A DNA stretch of 64,000 nucleotides from Ilyomonas sp963790435. Lineage in GTDB: Bacteria > Bacteroidota > Bacteroidia > Chitinophagales > Chitinophagaceae. Shown here in pieces: positions 24,517 through 36,000 of the stretch. Where the stretch lies: positions 62,001 to 126,000 of the forward strand of contig CAWBOI010000006.1 in the NCBI GenBank assembly GCA_963790435.1, written 5' to 3'. A model generated the notes under the pieces. That model searched no databases. It was not told where the DNA came from and saw only the letters and a program-made list of their open reading frames with translations. The position numbers were made by a program, and so were the translations under genes. Position 1 is the stretch's first letter, and each line of letters begins with the position of its first letter.

Positions 24517-27495
24517 ATGATGAATCTTAAAAAGCTACCCTTGCTTGCAGCTTTTCTAATGGGTGTAGCATGCAGTTTTGTGATGCCGGTTAAAGCACAA
24601 ACCCGAACCATTACCGGCACGGTTACCGACACTGCCGACCATGCATTGGCCAATGTATCGGTGCTGGTAAAAGGAACCACGGCTGGTACACAAACTAAAA
24701 GTGATGGCAGCTTTTCGATAGCTGTAAAGGAAACAGCTGCTGTATTAACATTTTCGTCGGTAGGATATGCTACACAGGATGTAGCCATTACAGATGCACC
24801 GATTAATATTGTTTTAAAATCGCTCAATGTATCTTTAAGTGATGTAGTGGTGGTGGCTTACGGAACCAAAAGAAAAGGTGACCTGACAGGAGCCATTACT
24901 TCCCTTTCGGAAAAGGATTTTCAAAAAGGCAACATCGTTTCGTCTGACCAATTGTTGGTGGGAAAGGTGGCGGGCTTGCAGGTTACTACCAATGGTGGGT
25001 CGCCAGGTAGTGGAAGCAAAATAAGAATACGTGGCGGCGCTTCATTGAACGCCAGCAACGACCCGCTGATTGTAATTGACGGTGTGCCGATTGATAATAA
25101 TGGTTTGGCGGGTTCTGCCAATTTCCTGAATACGATTGACCCGAATGACATTGAATCAGTAAGCGTTTTAAAAGATGCTTCTGCTACTGCGCAATACGGT
25201 TCAAGAGCTTCTAACGGCGTACTTATCATAACAACCAAAAAAGGGCAGCCGGGCAGGGTAAAATTCAACTTCAATACGCAGGCTTCGCTTAGTAAAGTGT
25301 CGAAATTTGTTCCTGTATTAAATGCAGACCATTTAAGGAATATTATAACGGCACAGGGAGACACCAATTACACAAAGTTGTTAGGTACAGCCAATACCAA
25401 CTGGCAAAACTTAATTTATCAGGATGCTCTTGGCACTGATAATAATTTGAGCGCAAGCGGTTCTATTTTTAAAAAGCTTCCTTTCCGCATTTCAGGTGGT
25501 TACAGCAATCAGCAGGGCGTTTTAAAAACAGACCGATTCAGCCGTGCCTCATCGTCTTTAAACCTGTCGCCTAAGTTTTTTGACAACCATTTACAGGTAA
25601 ATGTAAACGTAAAATACAGTCACACGCATAACAATTTTGCCAACCAAGGTGCCGTAGGTGCAGCCGTAAATTTTGATCCTACACAATCGCCTTATGCAAA
25701 TAACAAGTATGGCAGTTATTTTGAATGGCTGCAGGCAAATGGAAATGTGATTGGAACCAATGGTGCTGCTGCAAGTCCGAATCCTCTTGATCTTTTGAAC
25801 ATCAATGATGATGTTTCTCATATTGACAGGATGCTGGGGAACATTCAGTTGGATTATAAGGTTCATTTCTTACCTGATTTGCATATTTTGGTAAATGTTG
25901 GGTACGACAGGGCATGGGCTGAAGGACATCATAACATTGACTCAACATCCTCTATAGCCCAATACAAAGGAGGTATCTTTACAAGTTACCGGCAGGGAAA
26001 ATCAAATGTGTTGTCAGATGTTTCTTTGTTATATACAAAAGAGTTAACGCAGCATACAAAATTTGATGTTTTGTTATTGCACAGCTATCAGGACTTTTTT
26101 ACCAATGTTTACAACGTTCCCAACTACAACCAGGCAGGTAAAGTAGATTCAACTACGATACCTACTTATGCCACTGATAAACCGGAGTATCGGTTAGAGT
26201 CGTATCTGGGAAGAATAAATCTAACGCTGGCAGATAATTATCTTCTTACTGCTTCACTTCGCCGTGATGCCAGTTCGAAATTTTCTCCTTCAACACGGGT
26301 TGGTTACTTTCCTGCAGTTGCTTTAGCATGGAAATTAAAAAATCAATTCTTCAAAAACAGCAATGTTTTAAGTGAAATGAAATTGAGACTGGGCTTAGGA
26401 ACAACCGGGCAGCAAGATGGTATTGCCTACTACTCTTACCTGCCGGTTTATTACCAAAGTACATCAACTGCACAGTATCAATTTGGTAGCAACTATTATT
26501 ATTTTCTTCGCCCTTCGGCTTATGATCCTAATATCAAATGGGAAACCACAACAACATCAAACATAGGATTGGATTACGGATTTTTAAATAACAGGATTAA
26601 TGGCAGCATTGATTTTTACCAGAAGAAAACAAAAGACCTGTTAAGTGTAATTCCTATCGCGCCGGGTGGCAACTTCGACATAACGCTACTTACGAACGTA
26701 GGAAACATGACAAACAAAGGATTTGAATTTACACTAAACACAACTCCGGTTCAAACCAAAACAATTAACTGGAGTGTAAATTTTAATATCAGTTATAACA
26801 AATCTGAAATTACAAACCTCCTTAAAAACCAAGACCCCAATTTCAAGGGTATTGATGTAAGCAATATTAGCGGTGGTACCGGAAATACCATTGGAAAATT
26901 CGCTGTTGGCTATGCGCCTTACACCTTTCTGGTGTATAAGCAGGTGTATGATTCAAAAACAGGAAAACCAATTGAAGGGCTGTATTCTGACATAAACAGA
27001 GATGGGCAAATAACAGATGCTGACCGCTATTACTACAAAAAGCCGGCACCGGATGTTTTATCGGGCATCAGCACACAGCTTTCATACAAACAATGGACAT
27101 TAGGCATAGCCGGACATGCTTCTTTCGGCAACTATGTGTACAACAATTTCTTTTCTAATTCGGGCGTGTTACGTGCCATTAACAACCCATTGCGGTATTT
27201 ACAAAATGCCTCCGTCAACTACCTTAGTACCACCTTTTCGAACAACCAGTATTTATCGGATTATTACATTGAAAACGGCTCTTTCTTCAGGCTCGATAAT
27301 ATAAACATAGGCTACAATTTTGGTAAGATATTTCACAACGCAACAAGCCTTGCTGTTACTGCCAATGTTCAGAATGTATTTATCGTAACCAAGTACAGAG
27401 GGTTGGATCCTGAAATTTCCAATGACCAGGGTATTGATAACAATATCTACCCGCGTCCACGTATTTATTCACTTGGACTCAACCTGAATTTTTAA
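24517..27495 (+). CDS. SusC/RagA-family TonB-dependent outer-membrane transporter
   Basis: A 992-residue importer, started at ATG 24517 (MMNLKKLPLLAAF) because the longer frame uses an unlikely TTG. After the signal peptide (ending MPVKAQ) come a CarboxypepD_reg-like domain (RTITGTVTDTADHALANVSV), a TonB-box-like LSDVVVVAYGT, the plug domain and the SusC signature KDASATAQYGSRASNGVLII (about residue 230), then a 22-strand barrel ending in LGLNLNF. Paired with SusD 14 bases downstream, it would import oligosaccharides, here probably galacto-oligosaccharides given the GH53/GH2 genes of the same locus. Confidence 0.95.
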   Translation: MMNLKKLPLLAAFLMGVACSFVMPVKAQTRTITGTVTDTADHALANVSVLVKGTTAGTQTKSDGSFSIAVKETAAVLTFSSVGYATQDVAITDAPINIVLKSLNVSLSDVVVVAYGTKRKGDLTGAITSLSEKDFQKGNIVSSDQLLVGKVAGLQVTTNGGSPGSGSKIRIRGGASLNASNDPLIVIDGVPIDNNGLAGSANFLNTIDPNDIESVSVLKDASATAQYGSRASNGVLIITTKKGQPGRVKFNFNTQASLSKVSKFVPVLNADHLRNIITAQGDTNYTKLLGTANTNWQNLIYQDALGTDNNLSASGSIFKKLPFRISGGYSNQQGVLKTDRFSRASSSLNLSPKFFDNHLQVNVNVKYSHTHNNFANQGAVGAAVNFDPTQSPYANNKYGSYFEWLQANGNVIGTNGAAASPNPLDLLNINDDVSHIDRMLGNIQLDYKVHFLPDLHILVNVGYDRAWAEGHHNIDSTSSIAQYKGGIFTSYRQGKSNVLSDVSLLYTKELTQHTKFDVLLLHSYQDFFTNVYNVPNYNQAGKVDSTTIPTYATDKPEYRLESYLGRINLTLADNYLLTASLRRDASSKFSPSTRVGYFPAVALAWKLKNQFFKNSNVLSEMKLRLGLGTTGQQDGIAYYSYLPVYYQSTSTAQYQFGSNYYYFLRPSAYDPNIKWETTTTSNIGLDYGFLNNRINGSIDFYQKKTKDLLSVIPIAPGGNFDITLLTNVGNMTNKGFEFTLNTTPVQTKTINWSVNFNISYNKSEITNLLKNQDPNFKGIDVSNISGGTGNTIGKFAVGYAPYTFLVYKQVYDSKTGKPIEGLYSDINRDGQITDADRYYYKKPAPDVLSGISTQLSYKQWTLGIAGHASFGNYVYNNFFSNSGVLRAINNPLRYLQNASVNYLSTTFSNNQYLSDYYIENGSFFRLDNINIGYNFGKIFHNATSLAVTANVQNVFIVTKYRGLDPEISNDQGIDNNIYPRPRIYSLGLNLNF

Positions 27496-27509
27496 TCGTT
27501 CTAACGAAA

Positions 27510-29105
27510 ATGTATATGAAAGATAAATTATTAATTTTTGCTTTGATAGTAACAGTCATGGCTGCTTCGTGCGCCAAGAAGTTAGACCTGGCTCCGCAAA
27601 ATGCTTTAACGCCAGTGAACGTATATTCATCAGCCAATGGTTATTTGTCTGTGCTTGCAAAAATATATGGCACCCTTGCTATCACAGGAAATCAAGGACC
27701 TGCGGGCAGCCCTGACATCAGCGGAGGTTTGGATGAAGGCTCACAAGTGGCTTTTATCCGCGGTTTTTTTAACTGTGAAGAATTACCAACCGATGAATCC
27801 ATCGTAGCCTGGAATGACCAAACGATTCATGACTTTCACAATTTGGTATGGACAAGTACCGACCCGTTCTTGCGCGGTATGTATGCAAGACCCATTTACA
27901 ACATCACACTGATGAATGAATACCTGCGGCAGGCAGCGGATGGACAATTAGCTGCCAACGGAATTAAGGGTAATGATGCTGACAATATCAAAAAGTCGGC
28001 TGCCGAAGTAAGATTTTTACGGGCTTTCAACTACTGGGTAATGCTTGATTTGTTTGGCAAATCAACGTTTATTACAGAAAAAGATCAGATTGGTACCGCT
28101 TTGCCAAAAGAGATAAGCAGAGATAGTTTGTTCTCATATATTGAAAGCGAATTATTGGCGATTCAAAACGCTCTCTCTGCGGCAAAAACTGCTGAATATG
28201 GGAGAGTAGATGAATCTGCAGATTGGGCTTTATTGGCAAGATTGTACTTGAATGCTGAAGTATATACCGGCAAAGCAAGATACACCGATGCGGTTACCTA
28301 TGCTTCAAAAGTAATTGCTGCCGGTTATACGCTTCATGCGTCTTATCCGGAGCTTTTTATGGCTGATAATAATAAGTGTACTGATGAACTCATCTGGACA
28401 ATTAATTGCGACGGACTGTACACTCAGGCTTATGGCAACACTACTTTTCTAGTGCATTGCGCCAGTGGCGACGACCATGATCAATATGGTGTAGCAGGCG
28501 GTTGGAACGGCTATCGTGCCACTAAAGGATTGGCTAATCTTTTCTCTGATTTAACAGGCGCTGCTGACAAAAGAGCCTTGTTTACCACCAGCAAATATGG
28601 CACAAGTGAATCTCAGATAGCTATACCCGATGTAACCAATTTTGACAATGGTCTTCATGTAAAGAAGTATGTGAACATCCGTTCAGACGGTAAGCCAGCA
28701 TCAGATCCTACAAACACCTTCGCCGACATCGATTTTCCAGTATTTCGCCTGCCCGAAATGTATTTGATTTACGCCGAAGCCTTTTTGCGTGGCGGTGGTG
28801 GTGATGCAGCTACTGCTTTGGGTTATATTAATGCCATTCGTAAAAGAGCCGGTGCAGATGTATTTGCTCCAGCTGACCTTACGTTGCAAACCGTACTTGA
28901 TGAAAGAGGTCGCGAGTTATATTGGGAAGGCATGCGCAGAACGGATTTGATACGTTATGGCCAGTTAACAACTAACACATATTTATGGCCATGGAAAGGT
29001 GGCGTTGCCTCGGGCACAGCCGTTGATGCCAAGTATAATATTTTTCCTATCCCAACCGCAAATATTACTGCAAATACAAACCTTACACAAAACGCAGGAT
29101 ATTAA
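27510..29105 (+). CDS. SusD/RagB-family nutrient-binding lipoprotein
   Basis: A 531-residue surface lipoprotein that forms the lid on the SusC barrel and binds glycan. The lipobox is VTVMAASC (Cys21 in the long form). The SusD_RagB fold shows TPR-like helices (SAAEVRFLRAFNYWVMLDLF, then SADWALLARLYLNAEVYTG) and the conserved C-terminal ALGYINAIRKRAG and LDERGRELYWEGMRRTDLIR. Two ATGs (27510, 27516) are possible; the second gives the better signal peptide. Confidence 0.95.
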   Translation: MYMKDKLLIFALIVTVMAASCAKKLDLAPQNALTPVNVYSSANGYLSVLAKIYGTLAITGNQGPAGSPDISGGLDEGSQVAFIRGFFNCEELPTDESIVAWNDQTIHDFHNLVWTSTDPFLRGMYARPIYNITLMNEYLRQAADGQLAANGIKGNDADNIKKSAAEVRFLRAFNYWVMLDLFGKSTFITEKDQIGTALPKEISRDSLFSYIESELLAIQNALSAAKTAEYGRVDESADWALLARLYLNAEVYTGKARYTDAVTYASKVIAAGYTLHASYPELFMADNNKCTDELIWTINCDGLYTQAYGNTTFLVHCASGDDHDQYGVAGGWNGYRATKGLANLFSDLTGAADKRALFTTSKYGTSESQIAIPDVTNFDNGLHVKKYVNIRSDGKPASDPTNTFADIDFPVFRLPEMYLIYAEAFLRGGGGDAATALGYINAIRKRAGADVFAPADLTLQTVLDERGRELYWEGMRRTDLIRYGQLTTNTYLWPWKGGVASGTAVDAKYNIFPIPTANITANTNLTQNAGY

Positions 29106-29136
29106 TATCATTTGTTTTTGTTCAAAAATTATTATC

Positions 29137-29961
29137 ATGAAAACAATATATAAATTTTCAATTGCTGTATGGCTGATGATGTTGTGCATTACCGCTTGCA
29201 AAAAAGATGATCAGCGGGTAATTTATCAAGGCGGAACGGCACCTGTGCTAAGTGTAGCAATGGGCGCGCAAGTAAAGTATGCCGATACAAATCAAACGGC
29301 AGTAACCATGGCTTGGACGAATCCCAGTTATCTTTTTAATACAGGCGTTAGCTCGCTGGATGTAAGTTATAATTTACAGATAGATACCGCCTCTGATTTT
29401 TCAAGCGCGAACAAAAAAGTAATTACGATAAGTAAAGATTTAAGTTACAGCATCCTTGTTCAGGGTTTAAATGATATAATGCTCAATCAACTGACGCTGG
29501 ATACCAATGTTACTTATACGCTTTACATGCGCGTGGTTTCTAATCTTATTAACAACTCTGCGCAACTTATATCCAACACGGTGCAACTTGTTAGCACCCC
29601 GTATGCCATTCCACCAAAAGTACCGCCGCCGGCATCAGGTCAATTGTTCTTAGTAGGCAGTGCTACGGCAGATAAATGGAACAATCCTGTGCCTGTGCCT
29701 TCCCAACAATTTACACAAGTAAGTAAAACGCTTTACCAAATAACCGTACCACTCATAGGAGGGCAGGAATATTTATTTATACCTGTAAATGGAGACTGGA
29801 CGCATAAATACGCCGTAAAAGATAAAACAGTAAGCGGGCTTAACAGCGGCGGTGATTTTGGCCTTGATTTATCGGATAATTTTCCCGGACCTGCCGCCTC
29901 TGGCACTTACAAAATAACCGTCAATTTTCAAACGGGGAAATTTACAGTAGTAGCACAATAA
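29137..29961 (+). CDS. SusE-like surface glycan-binding lipoprotein
   Basis: Started at ATG 29137, inside a longer open frame, since MKTIYKFSIAVWLMMLCITAC gives a lipobox. The 274-residue protein has an N-terminal SusE-type Ig-like domain (TAVTMAWTNPSY, SYNLQIDTASDF; strands to about residue 150), a linker rich in proline (about 165), and a C-terminal SusF/SusE-type domain (LFLVGSATADKWNNPVPVPS). It follows SusD by 31 bases and would bind the polysaccharide at the cell surface. Confidence 0.8.
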   Translation: MKTIYKFSIAVWLMMLCITACKKDDQRVIYQGGTAPVLSVAMGAQVKYADTNQTAVTMAWTNPSYLFNTGVSSLDVSYNLQIDTASDFSSANKKVITISKDLSYSILVQGLNDIMLNQLTLDTNVTYTLYMRVVSNLINNSAQLISNTVQLVSTPYAIPPKVPPPASGQLFLVGSATADKWNNPVPVPSQQFTQVSKTLYQITVPLIGGQEYLFIPVNGDWTHKYAVKDKTVSGLNSGGDFGLDLSDNFPGPAASGTYKITVNFQTGKFTVVAQ

Positions 29962-29983
29962 AATTCCTGCAAAAACAAAACGT

Positions 29984-31363
29984 ATGAAATCAATTTCAAA
30001 ACTCATTTTGTTTTTCTCTCTTTTTGGTTTGCTGGTAACCGCCTGCCAAAAAGAAGGAAAACTGCCTTTTTATAAATCCGGCTCAGCCATTACTTTAAGC
30101 AGTTCAACCACAACAGTAGCACCGGCTGCGGCTGATTCTGCCAACACAGCGGTTACGTTTTCGTGGTCAAGTCCGCAATTCGCCATAGATACATCAACAG
30201 CAAAGTATGTGTTGCAAATGGATACGACCGGCGGAAACTTTGTAACAGCAATCAATAAGAATGTAACCGGCACCTTACGTGCATCGTTCACTGCACAGGA
30301 TTTAAACAACATTCTCGTAACCAATTTTGGATATGGCTTCGGCGCTACCCGCAGTGTCGAAGTTCGCGTGCTGGCTTCTTATCCCAATAACAACGATCAG
30401 AAAATATCCAACACTGTTACCGTACAGGTAACGCCTTATGCGGTGCCGTTTTCAATTGTAGCTTCCAGCGGCACACAACCTTTTTCCATTTCACTGCAAA
30501 ACAAAGATTCTGTGTTGGAAACATTCACATGGAAAGCGCCCAATTACAATGGCGCAAAGCTCACTTATGCAGTGCAATTCGATACAGCGGGACATAATTT
30601 TTCTTCTCCCAAAACTATTAGTGTAACAACCGATAGTTCGTTATTATTAACCGGCGTTGCTTTGAACAATTATGCTTCACAAGCTGGCATTGCAAACGGC
30701 ACAACCGGCGCGATTGACTTTAGAGTTGCTACTACCATTAACGGCACACAAACCGCTTATTCCAATGTGCAAACCATCAAGATATCGCCCAATGCTTTAC
30801 TTGCCTTCTTGTATGTGCCGGGCGATTACCAGGGATGGAGCCCGTCAACCGCCCTTGCCCTTGCTTCTACCGATGGCTCTACATTTGATGGATATGTAAA
30901 CATCAGTACAACAGGTGGTTTTAAACTGACCAGCGCGCCTGATTGGAACCACACCGGCTACGGTGACGGCGGTACAGGAAAACTGAGTACAAGTGGTGGT
31001 AACTTAAATATACCGGCTGCCGGATTTTATCGTTTGCAGGCAAACACTACTGCGCTTACCTGGAGTGCAACTCTTACCAATTGGGGCATTATTGGTGATG
31101 CTACGCCGCAGGGATGGAATGCCAGCACGCCGCTCTCTTTTGATGCAGCTACCAATACCTGGACCATTGCTTCAATTGTATTGAATTCTTCTGGCAGTTA
31201 TAAATTTCGGGCAAATGATGCATGGGATATTAATCTGGGTGGGGATCCAACCAAACTGAGTTATGGCGGTGGCAATCTAAGTGTGCCGCAGTCGGGCAAT
31301 TATAAAGTAGTTCTCGATTTGAGTCATGCACCAAACTATACTTGCACGCTTATTAAGTTATAA
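29984..31363 (+). CDS. SusE/SusF-like multidomain glycan-binding lipoprotein
   Basis: A 459-residue lipoprotein (lipobox LVTAC, Cys21). Two SusE-type Ig-like domains (about 40-150 and 160-265) are followed by two repeated SusF-type beta-sandwich modules (YVPGDYQGWSPSTALALAS at about 280, and IIGDATPQGWNASTPLSFDA at about 370), each with the GWSP/GWN Trp expected in the sugar-binding face. It would present extra binding sites for the locus substrate. It is 22 bases behind the SusE-like gene, and a terminator follows. Confidence 0.82.
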   Translation: MKSISKLILFFSLFGLLVTACQKEGKLPFYKSGSAITLSSSTTTVAPAAADSANTAVTFSWSSPQFAIDTSTAKYVLQMDTTGGNFVTAINKNVTGTLRASFTAQDLNNILVTNFGYGFGATRSVEVRVLASYPNNNDQKISNTVTVQVTPYAVPFSIVASSGTQPFSISLQNKDSVLETFTWKAPNYNGAKLTYAVQFDTAGHNFSSPKTISVTTDSSLLLTGVALNNYASQAGIANGTTGAIDFRVATTINGTQTAYSNVQTIKISPNALLAFLYVPGDYQGWSPSTALALASTDGSTFDGYVNISTTGGFKLTSAPDWNHTGYGDGGTGKLSTSGGNLNIPAAGFYRLQANTTALTWSATLTNWGIIGDATPQGWNASTPLSFDAATNTWTIASIVLNSSGSYKFRANDAWDINLGGDPTKLSYGGGNLSVPQSGNYKVVLDLSHAPNYTCTLIKL

Positions 31364-31377
31364 ACAAATGAATGATG

Positions 31378-31416
31378 AAAAAAGGGTTGCTTTTTGTAAG
31401 GCAATCCTTTTTGTTT
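31378..31416 (+). terminator. Intrinsic terminator after the SusF-like gene
   Basis: Stem AAAAGGGTTGC with GCAATCCTTTT (one G-T pair), then TTTTTGTTTTTGCC. It would separate, or attenuate, transcription into the GH53 gene. The T tract carries a one-base variant of the GTTTGTTTTTGC motif. Confidence 0.7.
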
Positions 31417-31444
31417 TTGCCTAAATCTTTATCATCAATTCAAC

Positions 31445-32631
31445 ATGAAATTTACATCTTTTGTTTTGCCCATATTTCTGTATTCTGTTCTCGCCTGCTC
31501 GAAGAGCAATAGTAGAACAACAGTTACACCAACGCCTGTTGACACTTCTTCAACCACAACAAAAACATTTTACAAATGGAATAGTTTTCAATGGGTGCCG
31601 ATTTATCTTACGTAAATGAAATAGAAGATTTTGGTGGAACGTATAAAGATTCGGGTAGAATGGAAGACCCGTTTTCGATTTTTAAAACGCATGGCTGTAA
31701 TACAGTGCGGGTAAGGCTTTGGTACAATCCGCAGTGGACAGATACTTTAACCGGAAGATTGTACAGCGATTTGGCTGATGTTGAAAAAACAATACAACGC
31801 GCCAAAGCGCAAGGCATGGCTGTGAACTTAAATTTTCATTACAGCGATACCTGGGCTGACCCTGCGCATCAACAAACACCGGCTGCCTGGCAAGGGCTTG
31901 CTATAACAACGCTTTCCGATTCAGTGTATCAATATACGCTTCGGGTAATGAATGAATTAGCCAGTAAAAACCTAACGCCTGAAATGGTGCAAATTGGCAA
32001 CGAAACCAATGGAGGCATGTTGTTTCCTGTTGGACAAGTTATAAATAACGACTGGACAAATTTTGGTATTTTATTGAACAGTGGCATCAAAGCCGTGAGA
32101 GATTTTTCAGCTACATCTTCCATCAAACCCAAAATTATTTTGCATGTTGCCAAACCCGAAAATGCCGATTGGTGGGAAGGCAATGTCATCAACAACGCAA
32201 AGGTTACTGACTTCGATATTTTGGGCATTTCATTTTATTATGTTTGGTCGTCTGTTACTTCATTCAATCAGCTTACCTCAACCATAAATTCAGTAAAAAC
32301 AAAGTGGGGGAAAGATGTAATGATAGTAGAAACCGATTGCCCGTGGACGAATGCGAATGCGGACAATTACACCAATGTTATTTCAGGCAATGTTGCTTTT
32401 GGTGGTTATACAGTTTTGCAAGCAGGGCAATATAGCTTTATGAAAGACCTTACACAAGCCGTTATCAAAGGTGGCGGCAAGGGTGTAATGTATTGGGAGC
32501 CGGCATGGATAAGCTCCAACATGAAAGATGGCTATGGCACCGGTTCATCGTATGAAAACTGTGCCCTGTTTGATTTTGCGGACAATGCTTTACCGGCAAT
32601 GGATTACATGAATTTCAAGTATTCGTTTTGA
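31445..32631 (+). pseudogene. Endo-beta-1,4-galactanase lipoprotein, GH53, with one frameshift
   Basis: Two frames make one 396-residue enzyme. The first (ATG 31445) is the lipoprotein signal (LYSVLACSK) and a Thr-rich linker ending FYKWNSF; the second (from about 31591) starts GADLSYVNEIEDFGG, the GH53 N-terminus. Adding one T to the T4 run at 31585-31588 joins them. GH53 hallmarks follow: TVRVRLWYNPQW, LNFHYSDTWADPAHQ, VQIGNETNGGM (acid/base Glu) and MIVETDCPW (nucleophile Glu). It would cut type I arabinogalactan at the cell surface. Confidence 0.88.
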
Positions 32632-32719
32632 AGATGGATAAAACCATGAATGTATAATGCTGACAGGGTTGTTAGTTTCGAGTCATAATAAGTAATAAAA
32701 AGATAAGCAAAGCTATGCG

Positions 32720-32960
32720 CGTCATTCCGCAATTGCCCTCTGTACGAGCTTACAGTTTCATCGAGATAACGAGGGCTTTGTGCGGAATCTGATCTTACAA
32801 GTTTGAACAAGTAATGCTGTTATAAAGATGTTTATTACATTCAAACATTTTCATTATTCAATCATCAGACCTGCCTGTCGGCAGACAGGTTCCGCACAAA
32901 GCCCTCGTCTAAAGTGATGAATGGTGCATCATGCATGTTGAGGGCAATTACGGAATGACG
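32720..32960. repeat. Nested long inverted repeat, possible MITE or structured RNA
   Basis: Outer arms 32720-32740 and 32940-32960 are reverse complements (20 of 21). Inner arms 32770-32786 and 32891-32907 are perfect over 17 bases (CGAGGGCTTTGTGCGGA). Inside the right half there is a further hairpin, ACCTGCCTGTCGGCAGACAGG and T, at 32869-32890. The arms are GC-richer than the surrounding spacer. The 241-base element fills the gap between the two galactanase genes. It has no coding frame. Confidence 0.75.
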
Positions 32961-33076
32961 AAAAGCTTCATTTTACAAATCAAAATTACCATTCGATTAA
33001 AGTTTGTTTTTACCGAAATTCCTGGTACTGGCACCTTTGTTTTCTGTTATCTTCACCCACGAAAAACGCTTTGCCC

Positions 33077-36000
33077 ATGTTAATAAAAACCACCTTACTT
33101 TTTACCGTACTTTGCTTTTGCACTTTTTTTCTTTATTCGCAAAGCGTCTCCTTCCCAAAGCGAACGAACATAGACGAAGGCTGGAAATTTCATCTTGGTA
33201 ATGCTTCCGATCCTGCTAAAGATTTTAATTACAGCATTGACAATATTTTTTCTAAAACCGGCAATGCCGAAAGCACGCCTGCGAATCCGCGTTTTATAGA
33301 TTCTTCATGGCAAACCGTGAATCTTCCGCACGATTGGGTGGTAGCATTGCCTTTTCAAAATTCAAAGAACGGCGATGTAATGGGACATGGTTACAAACCT
33401 GTTGGCGGCTTGTTTTCCGAAAACAGCATTGGCTGGTATAGAAAACAATTCAGTGTAAATAAAAAAGATTCAGGACAACGTTTTGTGCTCCACTTTGATG
33501 GTATTTTTCGCGATAGCAAAGTGTGGGTAAATGGCGTGTATTGCGGTGGTCATGAAAGCGGTTATACTGGCGCCTCTTACGACATCACTGATTTTATTTC
33601 TTTTACAAAACCAAACGTTATCACCGTGCGCGTTGATGCCACGCAATACGATGGCTGGTTTTATGAAGGCGCAGGCATTTACCGTCATGTATGGCTGAAC
33701 CAATTCAATAATTTACATCTGAAAAGGGAAGGAGGAGTGTATGTTCATAGCGATGTTTCTGCCAACAGCGCACAGATAAATATTGAAACAGAAATCGAAA
33801 ATAAAAATGCGCAAAACCAAACCTGCACGTTGCAATCCTACATCACTACAAACGATGGTAAAAAGTTAGCGGCTACAATGCCGGCAACAGTTACTACAAA
33901 TGCAGGAATATCAGCAAAAACAAAACAAACCATTGCGCTTCAAAAGCCGCACTTGTGGAACGTGGACGACCCGTATTTGTATCGTGTCATCACCTTACTA
34001 AAACAAGGCAACAAAACCATTGATTCTGTTTGCACAAAAACGGGTATTCGAACTATCACTGTAAATACAAAAGGTTTATTTGTAAATGGAATTTATACAA
34101 AAATAAAAGGCGTTTGCAACCACCAGGATCATGCTGGCGTTGGCAGCGCGTTGCCTGATGCGTTGCAATACTATCGAATTCATTTGTTGAAAGAAATGGG
34201 AGTGAATGCGTACCGAACTTCGCACAACGCACCCACGCCTGAATTGCTGGATGCCTGCGATAGTTTGGGTATGTTGGTGTTGGATGAAACCCGTGCGTTT
34301 AATAGCGGCAATGAAGGAATGAATGATTGGGAAAATTTATTGCTGCGCGACAGCAATCATCCTTCTGTTTTTATGTGGAGTATCGGCAATGAAGAATTTT
34401 ATGTGCAAACCACTGATGTAGGCAAACGCATCGGACAAACTTTGGTGCAAAAACAAAAAAGCCTCGATCCTTCGCGCACGAGCACTTACGCTGCTAATGT
34501 TGGCAATTATTTTCCTGGCGTGAACGAAGTAATCCCTGTTCGCGGCTTTAATTATCATCCCGAAAATGTAGAAGCCTATCACAAAGACCATCCTTTGCAA
34601 CCCATCATTGGCACCGAACAGGGAAGCACCGTTACCACGCGCGGCATTTATAAAAAAGATACGGTGAATGCTTATGTACCTGATGAAGACATTACTGCGC
34701 CTTCATGGGCAAGTACAGCCGAACATTGGTGGAGCTTATGCGCTTCGCAGGAGTATAACATCGGCGGTTTCGCATGGACGGGCTTTGATTACCGTGGTGA
34801 GCCAACGCCTTTTCAATGGCCCAATATCAACTCGCATTTTGGTATCATGGATATGTGTGGTTTCCCTAAAAATATTTATTACTACTATCAAAGTTGGTGG
34901 AGCGATAAAGATGTGCTGCACATTGCACCGCATTGGAATTGGAAAGGCAAGGAAGGAGAGCCCATTGATGTGTGGGTATATAGCAATGCCGATGACGTTG
35001 AATTGTTTTTGAACAAAAAAAGTCTGGGTAAAAAAGAGATGCCGCGCAATGGTCATTTGCAATGGAGTGCGCCGTATGAAAAGGGAACACTGGAAGCTGT
35101 GGCTCATAAAGGGGGCAAAACTATAACTTCAAAAGTGGAAACTACCGGCGATGCAGCCGAAGTAGTGGTAACGCCTTACAAAACCACAATTACAGCCGAT
35201 GGCAAAGATGCAGTTATCATCAACATTACGGCGGTTGACAAGGAAGGCAGAGAAGTGCCGGATGCTAATAATCTGATTCATTTTTCTATCAGCGGCGATG
35301 CGAAAATTATTGGCGTTGGCAATGGCGACCCGAGCAGCCATGAAAGGGACAAGTGCGAAGAAGGCAACTGGCAACGCAGTTTGTTCAACGGAAAATGCCA
35401 GGTGATTGTGCAAGCCGGAACAACGCCTGATAAAATAAAATTTGAAGCCAAAGCCGATGGATTGTGGACCGGTGCAACCGATATTACAACTGTGCCTGTG
35501 AATAATATATCACATCCTGTAAGCCTTGCTCCATCTACATTTGAGGCAAATGTAACAGGAAAAATAATGGGTGCAGACATTTCTTTTTTGCCTGAACTGG
35601 AAGCGAAAGGGCTGAAGTTTTCTGATGAAGGAAAAGAAGAAGATGCAATACAAATTTTGAAGGCTCATGGCTTTAATTACATCCGGTTGCGCATCTTTAA
35701 TAATCCTGCGGCTGATAGCGGTTACTCGCCACAAAAAGGCTTTTGCGATTTACCACATACATTGGCAATGGCAAAAAGAATCAAAACCGCGGGCATGAAG
35801 TTTTTGCTGGATTTTCATTACAGCGATTACTGGGCTGATCCGGGAAAACAATACAAGCCATCTGCCTGGAAAGAAGCAGATTTTACTCAATTAAAAGATT
35901 CTGTTTTCGGTTTTACGCAAAAAGTAATGCTGGCACTACAGTCGCAAAATACATTGCCTGATATGGTACAGGTGGGCAACGAAATTAATCATGGAATTGT

